From: Asticcacaulis sp. | GTDB taxonomy: Bacteria > Pseudomonadota > Alphaproteobacteria > Caulobacterales > Caulobacteraceae | Direction of reading: 5' to 3' | Assembly (NCBI RefSeq): GCF_027484505.1 | Contig: NZ_JAIXSV010000301.1 | Location: 25,906 to 89,905 of the forward strand | DNA: 64,000 nucleotides | In this document: piece after piece, positions 43,149 through 53,722 of the stretch | Layout of the letters: the number at the start of each line of letters is the position of its first letter | How positions within the stretch are numbered: the first letter of the stretch is position 1 | Translations under genes and position numbers: made by a program | Notes under the pieces: model-generated | Database searches by the model: none | What the model saw: the letters and a program-made list of their open reading frames with translations, nothing else | What the model was told of the DNA's origin: nothing

Positions 43149-43689
43149 ACCATCGCTCACGGCGGTGATGATAATATTCCCGGTCGCGACGCTCATAGCG
43201 GTCATAGCGATCGTACCGGTCATAGCGATCGCGGTAATAATGGCTGCGCGGGGCCGGGTAGTAGCGCGGGCCGTAATAGCGCTCGCGATAGACATAATAG
43301 CCATCATAGCGCGGGCGCGATTCGTAATAGACAACGCCATAACCCGGCGGCGGGGGTGGCGGGTCGTAGTAACCACTGCGATCATAGGAATAGTAGCGGC
43401 CATCGTGGCAATCGACGGAGGCATTGCCTAAGGCTCCGCCCACCACGGCACCTACAGCGGCGCCGGCCACAGTATTGCCGCCGCGGTCATGGCGATGTGA
43501 GGAGCCGTTGCCGATGGCCGCTCCGGCCAGAGCGCCGATCACCGCCCCCGTTGCCGTGGAATTGGATTTGCGCTGATAGCAATAGCCGTCATAGCCTTGT
43601 GCTGAGGCCAGGGTAGGGGCGGCCAGACCGAAAAGGCCTACCCCGATCAGCGCCAGAGGCAGATGCCGTTGAAAAAAGGAGCGTTTCAT
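43147..43689 (-). CDS. Glycine-zipper outer-membrane-like protein with Tyr/Arg-rich tail
   Basis: A 180-residue secreted protein with signal peptide (LPLALIGVGLFGLAAPTLASAQ). Two glycine-zipper segments follow, TGAVIGALAGAAIGNG and VAGAAVGAVVGGALGN, which usually insert in the outer membrane or drive oligomerisation. Two cysteines (CYQRK, VDCHDG) flank them. The C-terminal 80 residues are of low complexity, rich in Tyr, Arg, Pro and Asp, with tandem RYD units. Such proteins are common in Caulobacter-like cells but have no defined role. ATG 43689 gives the best signal. Confidence 0.8.
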   Translation of the reverse strand: MKRSFFQRHLPLALIGVGLFGLAAPTLASAQGYDGYCYQRKSNSTATGAVIGALAGAAIGNGSSHRHDRGGNTVAGAAVGAVVGGALGNASVDCHDGRYYSYDRSGYYDPPPPPPGYGVVYYESRPRYDGYYVYRERYYGPRYYPAPRSHYYRDRYDRYDRYDRYERRDREYYHHRRERW

Positions 43690-43982
43690 AATGCCACCTG
43701 AGGATACGTGCATGGGATGACGCTATTGAGCCCCCGGCAAGCTGAACGGCATCTGAATGGATTGCGGCGGAAATGTGCTCCGTTTATAAGCCCGACCGTC
43801 GCATTCTGGTTAGCAACCCGGCGGGTGGCAATATTTATTACATCTGCCCCCTTGATCCTTTTGCGCTCTTGAGGCATAAGGCGCGCCTTCCGACCGGAAG
43901 AACAACCGGTCAACACATCATTCTACGCTTGAAAGGCTTGGGTAAAAGCTTATCGAGCCTCACTTGAAAAAGAGAGTCGGAC

Positions 43983-44165
43983 ATGGCCGTACCTAAGCGG
44001 AAAGTATCCCCCTCACGGCGCAACATGCGTCGCTCGCACCACGCGCTCGGCGCCAACTCGTTTGTGGAAGACAAGGACACCGGCGAACTGCGCCGTCCGC
44101 ACCACATCGACCTGAAGACCGGCATCTACAAGGGCCGTCAGGTGATTACGCCGAAAAAGGACTAA
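43983..44165 (+). CDS. rpmF: 50S ribosomal protein L32
   Basis: The 60-residue ribosomal protein L32 has the usual start [22 protein letters not shown] and the basic end [11 protein letters not shown]. Zinc cysteines are absent, as in many alphaproteobacterial L32 proteins. A terminator follows. The 293 bases upstream show no other gene and should hold its promoter; an AT-rich part lies at 43825-43850. Confidence 0.95.
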   Translation: MAVPKRKVSPSRRNMRRSHHALGANSFVEDKDTGELRRPHHIDLKTGIYKGRQVITPKKD

Positions 44166-44192
44166 CCGCCTTTATCGACCGAAGATATAAAG

Positions 44193-44219
44193 ACGCGGCG
44201 CCTCAGGTGCCGCGTTTTT
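44193..44219 (+). terminator. Rho-independent terminator after rpmF
   Basis: acgcggcgcc (44193-44202) with ggtgccgcgt (44206-44215), one wobble, loop tca, then T residues. It lies directly before the HAD gene. Confidence 0.85.
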
Positions 44220-44237
44220 GATTCCGGAAGGCCTTTC

Positions 44238-46230
<1,993 letters not shown>

Positions 46231-46283
46231 AATCGGAACCGGCCTCTCACCGGCTGGGACGTTTTTTACAAAACTGCCAAAAA

Positions 46284-46317
46284 GAGCGGCGCAGGTGTCC
46301 TGCGCCGCTCGCGTTTT
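46284..46317 (+). terminator. Rho-independent terminator after eno
   Basis: Perfect 12-bp stem gagcggcgcagg (46284-46295) with cctgcgccgctc (46299-46310), loop tgt, then gcgtttta. Confidence 0.8.
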
Positions 46318-46424
46318 ATGATAAATTCTTTCAGTTGAAGTGACATGTTCGGTAACAGTTTGTTAAACCGACACGGACAAAAATCCCTCCTGTCAATGTG
46401 GTCCGTCCAGAAGGGGCGAAAGTC

Positions 46425-46739
46425 GTGATTCAGAAACTGAGGCCCTATTTGCCTACCGCGATCATCGCTATATTTCTGACCTACTGCGGCGTACAGTATT
46501 TGACTGGCGATAAAGGGTTCTTTTCGCAGGAAACCCGTCAGGTTGAGCTGGCCGAAAAGCAAAAACTGCTGGCTGATCTTGCCGCTGAGCGGCAGGACCT
46601 TGAAGCCCGCGCCCGTTATTTGAGAACCGATAATCTTTCCAAAGAATTGCTTGAAGAACGCGCCCGCGTTCTGCTGGGCCTCAATGCCCCTAACGAATAC
46701 GTGATCCGTGATCACATCGCCCCTGCGCGCAATTCCTGA
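46425..46739 (+). CDS. ftsB: Cell-division protein FtsB-like (DivIC family)
   Basis: FtsB is a bitopic divisome protein that, with FtsL and FtsQ, activates septal wall synthesis. The 104-residue protein has a short cytoplasmic start, one transmembrane helix (PTAIIAIFLTYCGVQYLT) and a coiled-coil (QVELAEKQKLLADLAAERQDLEARARYL), ending with a segment that fits the DivIC family. GTG 46425 follows GAAGGGG and gives a good N terminus; an upstream GTG at 46398 would add nine residues. The position after eno is conserved. Confidence 0.85.
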   Translation: MIQKLRPYLPTAIIAIFLTYCGVQYLTGDKGFFSQETRQVELAEKQKLLADLAAERQDLEARARYLRTDNLSKELLEERARVLLGLNAPNEYVIRDHIAPARNS

Positions 46740-47002
46740 GTCCGCAAGGGGACTTTACGTCAGCCTGGGCTTTGCCTAAGAGAAGTCCTGACGTGAATTC
46801 AGGCGGTTTTTGACGAGCCCTGAAATTCCGGTCGCTCTGCCGCCGGATATTTCCCACGGGATCACCAGAACTGACTGCATCCCCTCTATGGGCGGCCGAC
46901 CCTCTTGTGTCGGTGCGCGCTCGAACGTCTTTTTGACCGGCTGCGAACGTCTCTGCCTGCGGGTAAGGCGCAAGCGGCACGATTAACCCCAGGGAGGTTT
47001 CC

Positions 47003-48019
47003 ATGGCGCGCGCCGCCAAGGCCACTGACACCGGAACGACGGGTTCCGCCAAACGCAATGTCTCCAAAGACGAACTCCTGAAATATTACCGTGAGATGGT
47101 TCTCATCCGTCGCTTCGAAGAGCGTGCGGGTCAGCTCTACGGCATGGGTCTGATCGGGGGCTTCTGCCACCTGTATATCGGTCAGGAAGCCGTTGCCGTG
47201 GGCATGGAAGCTGCCTCTATCGACGGCGATCAGGTCATCACCGGTTACCGCGACCACGGCCACATGCTGGCCGCCGGCATGGACCCCAAGGCCGTTATGG
47301 CCGAACTGACCGGCCGCATCGGCGGCTCGTCGAAGGGTAAGGGCGGGTCGATGCACATGTTCGACATCGAAACCGGCTTCTTCGGCGGCCACGGCATCGT
47401 CGGCGCTCAGGTGTCGCTGGGGACGGGTCTGGCCTTTGCCGACTGGTACCGCAACAATGGCAATGTCTCCTTCACCTATTTCGGTGACGGCGCGGCCAAC
47501 CAGGGTCAGGTCTATGAAAGCTTCAATATGGCGAAGCTGTGGAACCTGCCGGTCGTTTATGTGATCGAAAACAACGAATACGCCATGGGCACGGCTCTGG
47601 CCCGCGCTTCGGCCACGACGAACCTGTCGCAGCGCGGCGCTTCGTTCGGCATCCCCGGTGAAACCGTGGACGGCATGGACGTGTTCGCGGTGAAGGAAGC
47701 CGCCGAACGCGCCGCCGAATACGCCCGTTCGGGCAAGGGGCCGTACATCCTTGAGATGAAGACCTACCGCTATCGCGGTCACTCCATGTCCGACCCGGCC
47801 AAGTATCGTTCCAAGGAAGAGGTCGATGAGGTCAAGACGACCCGCGATCCGATCGACCACATCAAGACGATGCTGGAGCAGGCGGGTGTCGAAGAGGCCG
47901 AAATCAAGGCCATCGACAACGAAATCAAGGCGATCGTTATGGAGGCCGTCGAGTTCGCTCAGACCAGCCCCGAACCCGATCCGTCCGAACTGTACACCGA
48001 CGTTTATCTTGAGGCCTGA
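47003..48019 (+). CDS. pdhA: Pyruvate dehydrogenase E1 component, alpha subunit
   Basis: This is the thiamine-diphosphate subunit of the pyruvate dehydrogenase complex. The 338-residue protein has YREMVLIRRFEERAGQLYG, YRDHGHMLAAGM, GKGGSMHMF and the ThDP motif GDGAANQGQVYESFNMA, with the phosphorylation-loop-like YRYRGHSMSDPAKYRSKEEV. GGAGG lies seven bases before ATG 47003. It starts the operon pdhA-pdhB-pdhC-lpd; 263 bases upstream hold its promoter and an inverted repeat (acgtcag/ctgacgt). Confidence 0.96.
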   Translation: MARAAKATDTGTTGSAKRNVSKDELLKYYREMVLIRRFEERAGQLYGMGLIGGFCHLYIGQEAVAVGMEAASIDGDQVITGYRDHGHMLAAGMDPKAVMAELTGRIGGSSKGKGGSMHMFDIETGFFGGHGIVGAQVSLGTGLAFADWYRNNGNVSFTYFGDGAANQGQVYESFNMAKLWNLPVVYVIENNEYAMGTALARASATTNLSQRGASFGIPGETVDGMDVFAVKEAAERAAEYARSGKGPYILEMKTYRYRGHSMSDPAKYRSKEEVDEVKTTRDPIDHIKTMLEQAGVEEAEIKAIDNEIKAIVMEAVEFAQTSPEPDPSELYTDVYLEA

Positions 48020-48025
48020 TCCCAG

Positions 48026-49369
48026 ATGACCGACATTCTTATGCCCGCTCTCTCTCCGACCATGGAAGAGGGCACCCTTTCCAAATGGCACATCAAGGCC
48101 GGTGACGAGGTCTCCGCCGGTCAGGTGATTGCCGAAATCGAAACCGACAAGGCGACGATGGAAGTCGAAGCCGTCGATGAAGGCGTGGTCGAGGCCATCC
48201 TGATCGAAGCCGGCACCGAAGGCGTCAAGGTGAACACCCCCATCGCGCGTCTGGCCGGTGGCGAAAGTGCGCCCGCGCCCAGGGCCGAAGCGGCCCCTGC
48301 GGCCACGGTTGAAGCCGCGGCCCCGGTTGCGGCGGCGGCCCCTGTGTCGAAGCCCGCGGCTGATCCGGAATTCCCGGAAGGCACGCCGATGGTCAAGATC
48401 ACCGTGCGCGACGCGCTGCGTGACGCCATGGCCGAAGAAATGCGCCGCGACGACCGCGTGTTCCTGATGGGCGAGGAAGTCGCTCAGTATCAGGGCGCGT
48501 ACAAGGTCTCGCGCGGCCTGCTCGAAGAGTTCGGCGACCGCCGTGTTATCGACACGCCGATCACCGAAATGGGCTTTGCCGGTATCGGTTCGGGGGCGGC
48601 CATGGCCGGTCTTAAGCCGATCATCGAGTTCATGACCTTCAACTTCGCCATGCAGGCCATCGACCACATCCTGAACTCGTCGGCTAAGACGCTCTACATG
48701 TCGGGCGGTCAGATCAAGTCGTCGATCGTTTTCCGTGGTCCGAACGGTGCCGCGGCCCGCGTCGCCGCCCAGCACTCGCAGGACTATTCGGCGTGGTACG
48801 CCAACGTTCCGGGTCTGAAGGTCATTGCGCCTTACGACGCCGCCGACGCCAAGGGCCTGATGAAGGCTGCCATCCGCGATCCGAACCCCATCGTCTTCCT
48901 CGAACACGAGATGATGTACGGCAACGAGTTTGAAATCCCGGATGTTGAGGATTTCGTGCTGCCCATCGGCAAGGCCAAGATCCAGCGCGCCGGTAAGGAC
49001 GTCACCATCGTCGCCCATTCGCGCATGGTCGGTTTTGCGCTTAAGGCGGCTGAGAAGCTGGCCGAAGAGGGCATCGATGCCGAAGTCGTCAACCTGCGCA
49101 CGCTGCGTCCGCTGGATACCGACACGGTCGTCGCTTCGGTGAAGAAGACCAACCGTCTGGTCACCGTCGAAGAAGGCTGGGGTCCGTGCGGTATCGGGGC
49201 CGAAGTGGCTGCCCGTGTCACCGCCGAAGCCTTCGACGATCTGGATGCACCGCCCGCCCGCGTGCATCAGGAAGACGTCCCGATGCCTTACGCCGCCAAC
49301 CTCGAAGCCCTGACCGTCCCCAGCGTTGAGAAGATCATCGCCGCGGTCAAGCAAGTCTCGTACAAGTAA
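48026..49369 (+). CDS. pdhB: Pyruvate dehydrogenase E1 beta subunit with N-terminal lipoyl domain
   Basis: This 447-residue protein begins with a lipoyl domain (residues 1-80, lipoyl-lysine in [10 protein letters not shown]), then an Ala/Pro-rich linker, then the E1-beta transketolase-like domain ([41 protein letters not shown], and the C-terminal VTVEEGW). The lipoyl fusion is typical of alphaproteobacteria. Residues about 34-80 are identical to the same region of the E2 lipoyl domain encoded next, and the DNA is also nearly identical. Confidence 0.96.
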   Translation: MTDILMPALSPTMEEGTLSKWHIKAGDEVSAGQVIAEIETDKATMEVEAVDEGVVEAILIEAGTEGVKVNTPIARLAGGESAPAPRAEAAPAATVEAAAPVAAAAPVSKPAADPEFPEGTPMVKITVRDALRDAMAEEMRRDDRVFLMGEEVAQYQGAYKVSRGLLEEFGDRRVIDTPITEMGFAGIGSGAAMAGLKPIIEFMTFNFAMQAIDHILNSSAKTLYMSGGQIKSSIVFRGPNGAAARVAAQHSQDYSAWYANVPGLKVIAPYDAADAKGLMKAAIRDPNPIVFLEHEMMYGNEFEIPDVEDFVLPIGKAKIQRAGKDVTIVAHSRMVGFALKAAEKLAEEGIDAEVVNLRTLRPLDTDTVVASVKKTNRLVTVEEGWGPCGIGAEVAARVTAEAFDDLDAPPARVHQEDVPMPYAANLEALTVPSVEKIIAAVKQVSYK

Positions 49370-49381
49370 GAGGGGCCACAC

Positions 49382-50653
49382 ATGACCGATATTCTGATGC
49401 CGGCGCTCTCGCCCACCATGGAAGAGGGCATCCTGGCCAAGTGGCACGTCAAGGTCGGGGACACCGTCTCCGCCGGTGACGTCATCGCCGAAATCGAAAC
49501 CGACAAGGCGACGATGGAAGTCGAAGCCGTGGATGAAGGCGTGGTCGAGGCCATCCTGATCGAAGCCGGGACCGAAGGTGTGAAGGTGAACACCCCTATC
49601 GCGCGTCTGGCCGGTGAGGGTGGTTCGGCGGCTCCCGCGCCTAAAGCTGAGGCCCCGAAAGCCGCCGAAGCGCCGAAGCCCGCGGTGGCTCCGGCCCCTG
49701 TGGCCGCCGCCCCCGTCGCAGCCCCGGCCGTTTCGGGTGGGGCGCGCGTGGCGGCTTCGCCGCTGGCGCGTCGTCTGGCCGAGATCAACAAGCTCGATCT
49801 CAAGCTGCTGAAGGGCACCGGCCCGCACGGCCGTATCATCAAGCGCGATATCGAAGCCGCTCTGGCTTCGGGCACCGGCAAGGCGGGTTCCGCCCCGGCG
49901 GCGACCACCGCGGCGGCTGAGCCGCGCAAGGTTCAAAGCCTTGAGCAGATGGGTATTGCACCGGGTTCCTACGACCTCGTGCCGCTCAACAATATGCGCA
50001 AGGTCATCGCCCGCCGCCTCACTGAGTCTTTCCGCGACATCCCGCACTTCCCGCTGACCGTCGATATCGAACTCGACAACCTGCTGGCGGCGCGCACCAA
50101 GATCAATACGGCGCTCGAATCGCAGGGCATCAAGGTCTCGGTGAACGATATCGTCATCAAGGCGGTGGCGCTGGCGCTCAAGCAGGTGCCGGAAGCCAAT
50201 GCCTCCTTCACCCCCGAAGGCATTGCGATGCACCACAATGCCGATATCGCCATGGCCGTGGCTATCGACGGCGGCCTGATCACCCCGATCATCCGCAAGG
50301 CCGAAACCAAGTCGCTGGCCCAGATCGCCAAGGAAACCAAGGATCTGGCGGCGCGCGCCCGCGATATGAAGCTGAAGCCCGAAGAGTTCCAGGGCGGCAC
50401 CTTCTCGGTGTCCAACCTCGGCATGTTCGGCATCAAGCAATTCGCCTCGATCATCAACGAACCGCAGGGCTGCATCCTGTCGGTTGGTGCCGGTGAGCAG
50501 CGCCCGGTCGTTAAGAATGGCCAACTGGCGGTCGCCACCGTCATGACCGTCACCCTGACCTGCGATCACCGCGTGGTCGATGGCTCGGTCGGTGCGAAAT
50601 ACATCACCGCGCTGAAGGGGCTTCTCGAAGACCCCATCAAGATGCTGGCGTGA
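49382..50653 (+). CDS. pdhC: Dihydrolipoamide acetyltransferase (PDH E2)
   Basis: E2 transfers the acetyl group to CoA and forms the core of the complex. The 423-residue protein has one lipoyl domain (residues 1-80), an Ala/Pro linker, the E1/E3-binding domain ([21 protein letters not shown]), and the catalytic domain ending with the active-site [16 protein letters not shown]. It is 12 bases after pdhB. The stop codon lies in a perfect 10-bp hairpin. Also called aceF. Confidence 0.96.
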   Translation: MTDILMPALSPTMEEGILAKWHVKVGDTVSAGDVIAEIETDKATMEVEAVDEGVVEAILIEAGTEGVKVNTPIARLAGEGGSAAPAPKAEAPKAAEAPKPAVAPAPVAAAPVAAPAVSGGARVAASPLARRLAEINKLDLKLLKGTGPHGRIIKRDIEAALASGTGKAGSAPAATTAAAEPRKVQSLEQMGIAPGSYDLVPLNNMRKVIARRLTESFRDIPHFPLTVDIELDNLLAARTKINTALESQGIKVSVNDIVIKAVALALKQVPEANASFTPEGIAMHHNADIAMAVAIDGGLITPIIRKAETKSLAQIAKETKDLAARARDMKLKPEEFQGGTFSVSNLGMFGIKQFASIINEPQGCILSVGAGEQRPVVKNGQLAVATVMTVTLTCDHRVVDGSVGAKYITALKGLLEDPIKMLA

Positions 50654-50670
50654 CATCTTTGATGTCACGC
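50648..50670. terminator. Hairpin over the pdhC stop codon
   Basis: gcgtgacatc-ttt-gatgtcacgc, a perfect 10-bp stem containing the TGA stop. It has no T-run. It is the first of three hairpins in the pdhC-lpd gap, the others at about 50700-50714 and 50733-50765. Confidence 0.5.
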
Positions 50671-50785
50671 ATGGTTTTCAGCTCAAACGCCGCATGGCTC
50701 GCCGCAAAAGCGGCGGCGGGCGCTTGCCCTTGCCGACACCTGATGAGTCCCTCATCGAGTGTCGGAGAAATCGCAGGTTATTGAA

Positions 50786-52186
50786 ATGTCTTATGATCTG
50801 GTTGTTATCGGCTCCGGTCCGGGCGGTTACGAAGGCGCGATCCGTGCCTCTCAGAACGGCCTGAAGGTCGCCATCGTCGAGCGTGAACTGCTGGGCGGCA
50901 TCTGCCTCAACTGGGGCTGTATCCCGACCAAGGCCCTGCTCAAGTCGGCCGAAGTGTTCGACAAGATCAATCACCTCGGTGATTACGGTCTGACCGGCGA
51001 AAAGCCGGGCTTCGACTTCGAAAAGGTCATCGCCCGCTCGCGCGCCGTCGCTAAGCAGCTTAATGGCGGCGTCGGCTATCTGATGAAGAAGAACAAGATC
51101 GACGTGATCGAGGGCTTCGCCACGCTGGAACCCGGTAAGGATGCGCCTAAGGTGCGCGTCAAGCTGAACAAGGGCGGCGAACAGGTTGTCGAAGCCAAGA
51201 ACGTCATGCTGGCGGTCGGGGCGCGTGCCCGCGAAATCCCGGCCATTGGCGCGGTTTCGGACGGCGAGCGCATCTGGACTTATCGTAACGCCCTGACGCC
51301 TAAGGCCATGCCGAAGTCGCTGGTGGTGATCGGTTCGGGGGCTATCGGCATCGAGTTCGCCTCCTTCTATCGTTCGCTGGGCGCCGATGTCACCGTGGTT
51401 GAGGCCATGGATCGCATCCTGCCGGTCGAGGACAAGGAAGTCTCTGCCGAGGCCCAGAAGGCCTTTGAAAAGCGTGGCTTCAAGTTCCGTCTGGGGGCCA
51501 AGGTCACCAAGGTCGAAAAGACCGCTGCGGGCGTCAAAGTGTCGGTCGAAGTCGGCGGTAAGGCTGAAACGCTGGAGGCTGAAGGCTGCATCGTAGCCGT
51601 CGGCATCGTCGCCAATACCGAAAACCTCGGTCTGGAAAAGCTGGGCGTCGAGATGGACCGCGGTCACATCAAGAACGACAGCCACGGCAAGACCAATGTG
51701 AAGGGCCTCTACGCCATCGGCGACTGCGCCGGGCCGCCCTGGCTGGCGCACAAGGCCTCTCACGAAGCCGTCCACGCCGCCGACTATATGGCCGGCAAGA
51801 AGCTGTCGAACCTCAATCCGCCGATTCCGGGCTGCACCTACGCCACGCCGGAAGTCGCTTCGGTCGGTATCACCGAGCAGGGCGCCAAGGAAAAGGGTCT
51901 CGATGTCAAGATTGGCCGCTTCCCCTTCAAGGCTAACGGCAAGGCGATTGCCGCCGGTGAGCCGGGCGGTTTCGTCAAGGTCATCTTCGATAAGAAGACC
52001 GGCGCGCTGCTGGGGGCCCACCTGATCGGGGCCAATGTCACGGAAATGGTGCAGGGCTTCTGTCTGGCCATCACCATGGAAGCGACGGAAGAAGATCTGC
52101 AAGGGACCGTCTTCCCGCACCCGACCATGTCGGAGGCCATCCTCGAAGCGTCACTCGACGCCGACGGACGGATGATCAACCTGTAA
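50786..52186 (+). CDS. lpd: Dihydrolipoamide dehydrogenase (PDH E3)
   Basis: E3 reoxidises dihydrolipoamide with NAD. The 466-residue flavoprotein has the FAD motif VVIGSGPGGYEGAI, the redox disulfide in GGICLNWGCIPTK (C40, C45), the NAD motif VVIGSGAIGIEFASFY, and the C-terminal HPTMSEAI with the catalytic histidine. ATG 50786 starts MSYDLVVIGSGPGG. It ends the PDH operon before a set of hairpins. It may also serve the 2-oxoglutarate and glycine-cleavage complexes. Confidence 0.96.
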   Translation: MSYDLVVIGSGPGGYEGAIRASQNGLKVAIVERELLGGICLNWGCIPTKALLKSAEVFDKINHLGDYGLTGEKPGFDFEKVIARSRAVAKQLNGGVGYLMKKNKIDVIEGFATLEPGKDAPKVRVKLNKGGEQVVEAKNVMLAVGARAREIPAIGAVSDGERIWTYRNALTPKAMPKSLVVIGSGAIGIEFASFYRSLGADVTVVEAMDRILPVEDKEVSAEAQKAFEKRGFKFRLGAKVTKVEKTAAGVKVSVEVGGKAETLEAEGCIVAVGIVANTENLGLEKLGVEMDRGHIKNDSHGKTNVKGLYAIGDCAGPPWLAHKASHEAVHAADYMAGKKLSNLNPPIPGCTYATPEVASVGITEQGAKEKGLDVKIGRFPFKANGKAIAAGEPGGFVKVIFDKKTGALLGAHLIGANVTEMVQGFCLAITMEATEEDLQGTVFPHPTMSEAILEASLDADGRMINL

Positions 52187-52192
52187 GGCTAT

Positions 52193-52218
52193 CATGGGGG
52201 AAACAGGTTTCCCCCATG
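52193..52218. terminator. Hairpin after lpd
   Basis: catgggggaaa (52193-52203) pairs with tttcccccatg (52208-52218), seven bases after the lpd stop. A second inverted repeat (gaaaaatttc/gaaatttttc) lies within 52235-52272. Confidence 0.55.
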
Positions 52219-52286
52219 TACCCCCTTCGCCGTATCGTGAAAAATTTCTTGGGGCGGCCCGTCGAAATTTTTCGCTTTGAAGTTTA

Positions 52287-52318
52287 AAAAGCCCGCTCTG
52301 TTTCAGAGCGGGCTTTTG
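52287..52318. terminator. Rho-independent terminator, likely shared
   Basis: aaaagcccgctctg (52287-52300) with cagagcgggctttt (52304-52317), T residues after. It ends the PDH operon and may also serve the convergent PepSY gene. Confidence 0.88.
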
Positions 52319-52389
52319 ATTTTATTGCAAAAATTATAAATTTCAAAACGCAACTTAATATTCAGTTTTGGTTTGCAATTCACCTTCCG

Positions 52390-53721
52390 TCACGTCAGAC
52401 CCAGCCAATCGCGAACGGGAACGATACGCCGCAGCACCAATCGCTCGATCAGAGCCACGACGATCAGGCAAAGCCCCATCATCGGCAGGAACAGGGCGAG
52501 GGCTAGTATCAGCAGGCCCAGACCCGTGCCGAGCCGTTCGTCCGGCAGCCGTGCGGGCGCGCCCAGTGTCACCTTGTCCGGTCGCCGTCGCCACCACATC
52601 ATCACCGCCGAAACACACAGCGTCAGCAGACCCGCCGCCGTCAGCACGCCCAGCGCCTGATTGAGCGCGCCGAACAACTGCCCTTCGTGCAGCGCAATGC
52701 CCACACCGAACACACGGTCGATGAGTGGCTTGTCACCAAAGGTTTTGATCTGCGCCACATCGCCCATATGATCGAAGGTGACGGTCACGCCCTTGGGTCG
52801 GTTCTGGGTCTGGGAGACACCCTGCCACGGCTTGCCCTTGGCCGGGGCCATCAATACGACCGGCGGCGGCAGGTCAGCGGCGCGTAATTCGCCCGCCATA
52901 TGGTCCAGAAGCGTCAGATCGACCGCGCCCCCGCTTTGCGCGCCCCCGTGGCCGTGGCCTTCGTGCTCGCTGACCTTGTCCGCTGCGCGGCTGGTGGACC
53001 AGTCGGGTTTTGACGACTGAGCAATCGCGGCCTGACGCACCACCTTGAAGCCGGCCCCCCAGACCGTCGTCCATGGCAGGCCGGTCAGCAGCAGGCAGAG
53101 CGCAAAAAACGACACCCACAGACCCGTGACCGCGTGCAGATCGCGCCAGAACAATTTGCCCTCAAGGCGCGGCCACAGGACTCCGGCCAGCCCTTTTGTG
53201 CCCCGCGGCCACCACAGATAGAGGCCGGTAATGATCATCACTATGGCCCAGCAGGCCGCCGTTTCAACCAGCAGGGTGCCGAACAGCCCGGCAAACAGTT
53301 CACCATGGATCGTCTTGACGATGTTCATAAACCGCGCCTCTTCGGGCACGGATTTCAGTATGGTCAGGGTTTCCGGGTGCACATAGACGCGCAGCCGTTC
53401 GCCGTTTTCGCTCAGCGTGACCCGCCCCGCGTCGGTGACGTCCGGTCGGACCTCGATCGACTGAAACTGCGCGTGGGGAAAGGCCGCCAGCGCGCCTTCA
53501 ACCTGCACAGACAGGGGCTGAACCCGCCCGGCCCGGCCCACCTGATTATAAGGGCGGTCAATAGCCGCCTCGATCTGGGGCTTGAACAGATAGATCGGCC
53601 CCGTCAGAGACAGGATCACGATGAAGGGGATGCACACCAGCCCCGCATAGAAGTGCCACCGCCAGATCATCCGGTAGTCGATAATCTGGCGGCGAACCGT
53701 GTCGTTCGCCGCCTTACTCAT
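52390..53721 (-). CDS. PepSY-associated membrane protein
   Basis: A 443-residue inner-membrane protein of the PepSY-TM type, common beside TonB-dependent metal receptors, where some act as ferric or cupric reductases. Helices: FYAGLVCIPFIVILSLTGPIYLF, then WAIVMIITGLYLWWP, a third near DLHAVTGLWVSFFALCLLLTG, and two at the C terminus. A periplasmic loop carries the His-rich run EHEGHGHGG, likely metal-binding. Conserved histidines at HFYAG, IHGEL and DLHAV could bind heme. It lies directly after the TonB receptor gene with one base between, so they are co-expressed. Confidence 0.85.
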   Translation of the reverse strand: MSKAANDTVRRQIIDYRMIWRWHFYAGLVCIPFIVILSLTGPIYLFKPQIEAAIDRPYNQVGRAGRVQPLSVQVEGALAAFPHAQFQSIEVRPDVTDAGRVTLSENGERLRVYVHPETLTILKSVPEEARFMNIVKTIHGELFAGLFGTLLVETAACWAIVMIITGLYLWWPRGTKGLAGVLWPRLEGKLFWRDLHAVTGLWVSFFALCLLLTGLPWTTVWGAGFKVVRQAAIAQSSKPDWSTSRAADKVSEHEGHGHGGAQSGGAVDLTLLDHMAGELRAADLPPPVVLMAPAKGKPWQGVSQTQNRPKGVTVTFDHMGDVAQIKTFGDKPLIDRVFGVGIALHEGQLFGALNQALGVLTAAGLLTLCVSAVMMWWRRRPDKVTLGAPARLPDERLGTGLGLLILALALFLPMMGLCLIVVALIERLVLRRIVPVRDWLGLT

Positions 53722-53722
53722 G

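Noticed and set aside
43773..43967. 64-codon frame upstream of rpmF
   Set aside because: No family, no ribosome-binding site, lies in the presumed promoter region.
46886..50668. 1260-codon open frame on the minus strand
   Set aside because: It is antisense to pdhA, pdhB and pdhC, has no family motif and arises from high-GC codon bias; the plus-strand genes are certain.
50678..52120. 480-codon open frame on the minus strand
   Set aside because: Antisense to lpd; no supporting motif.
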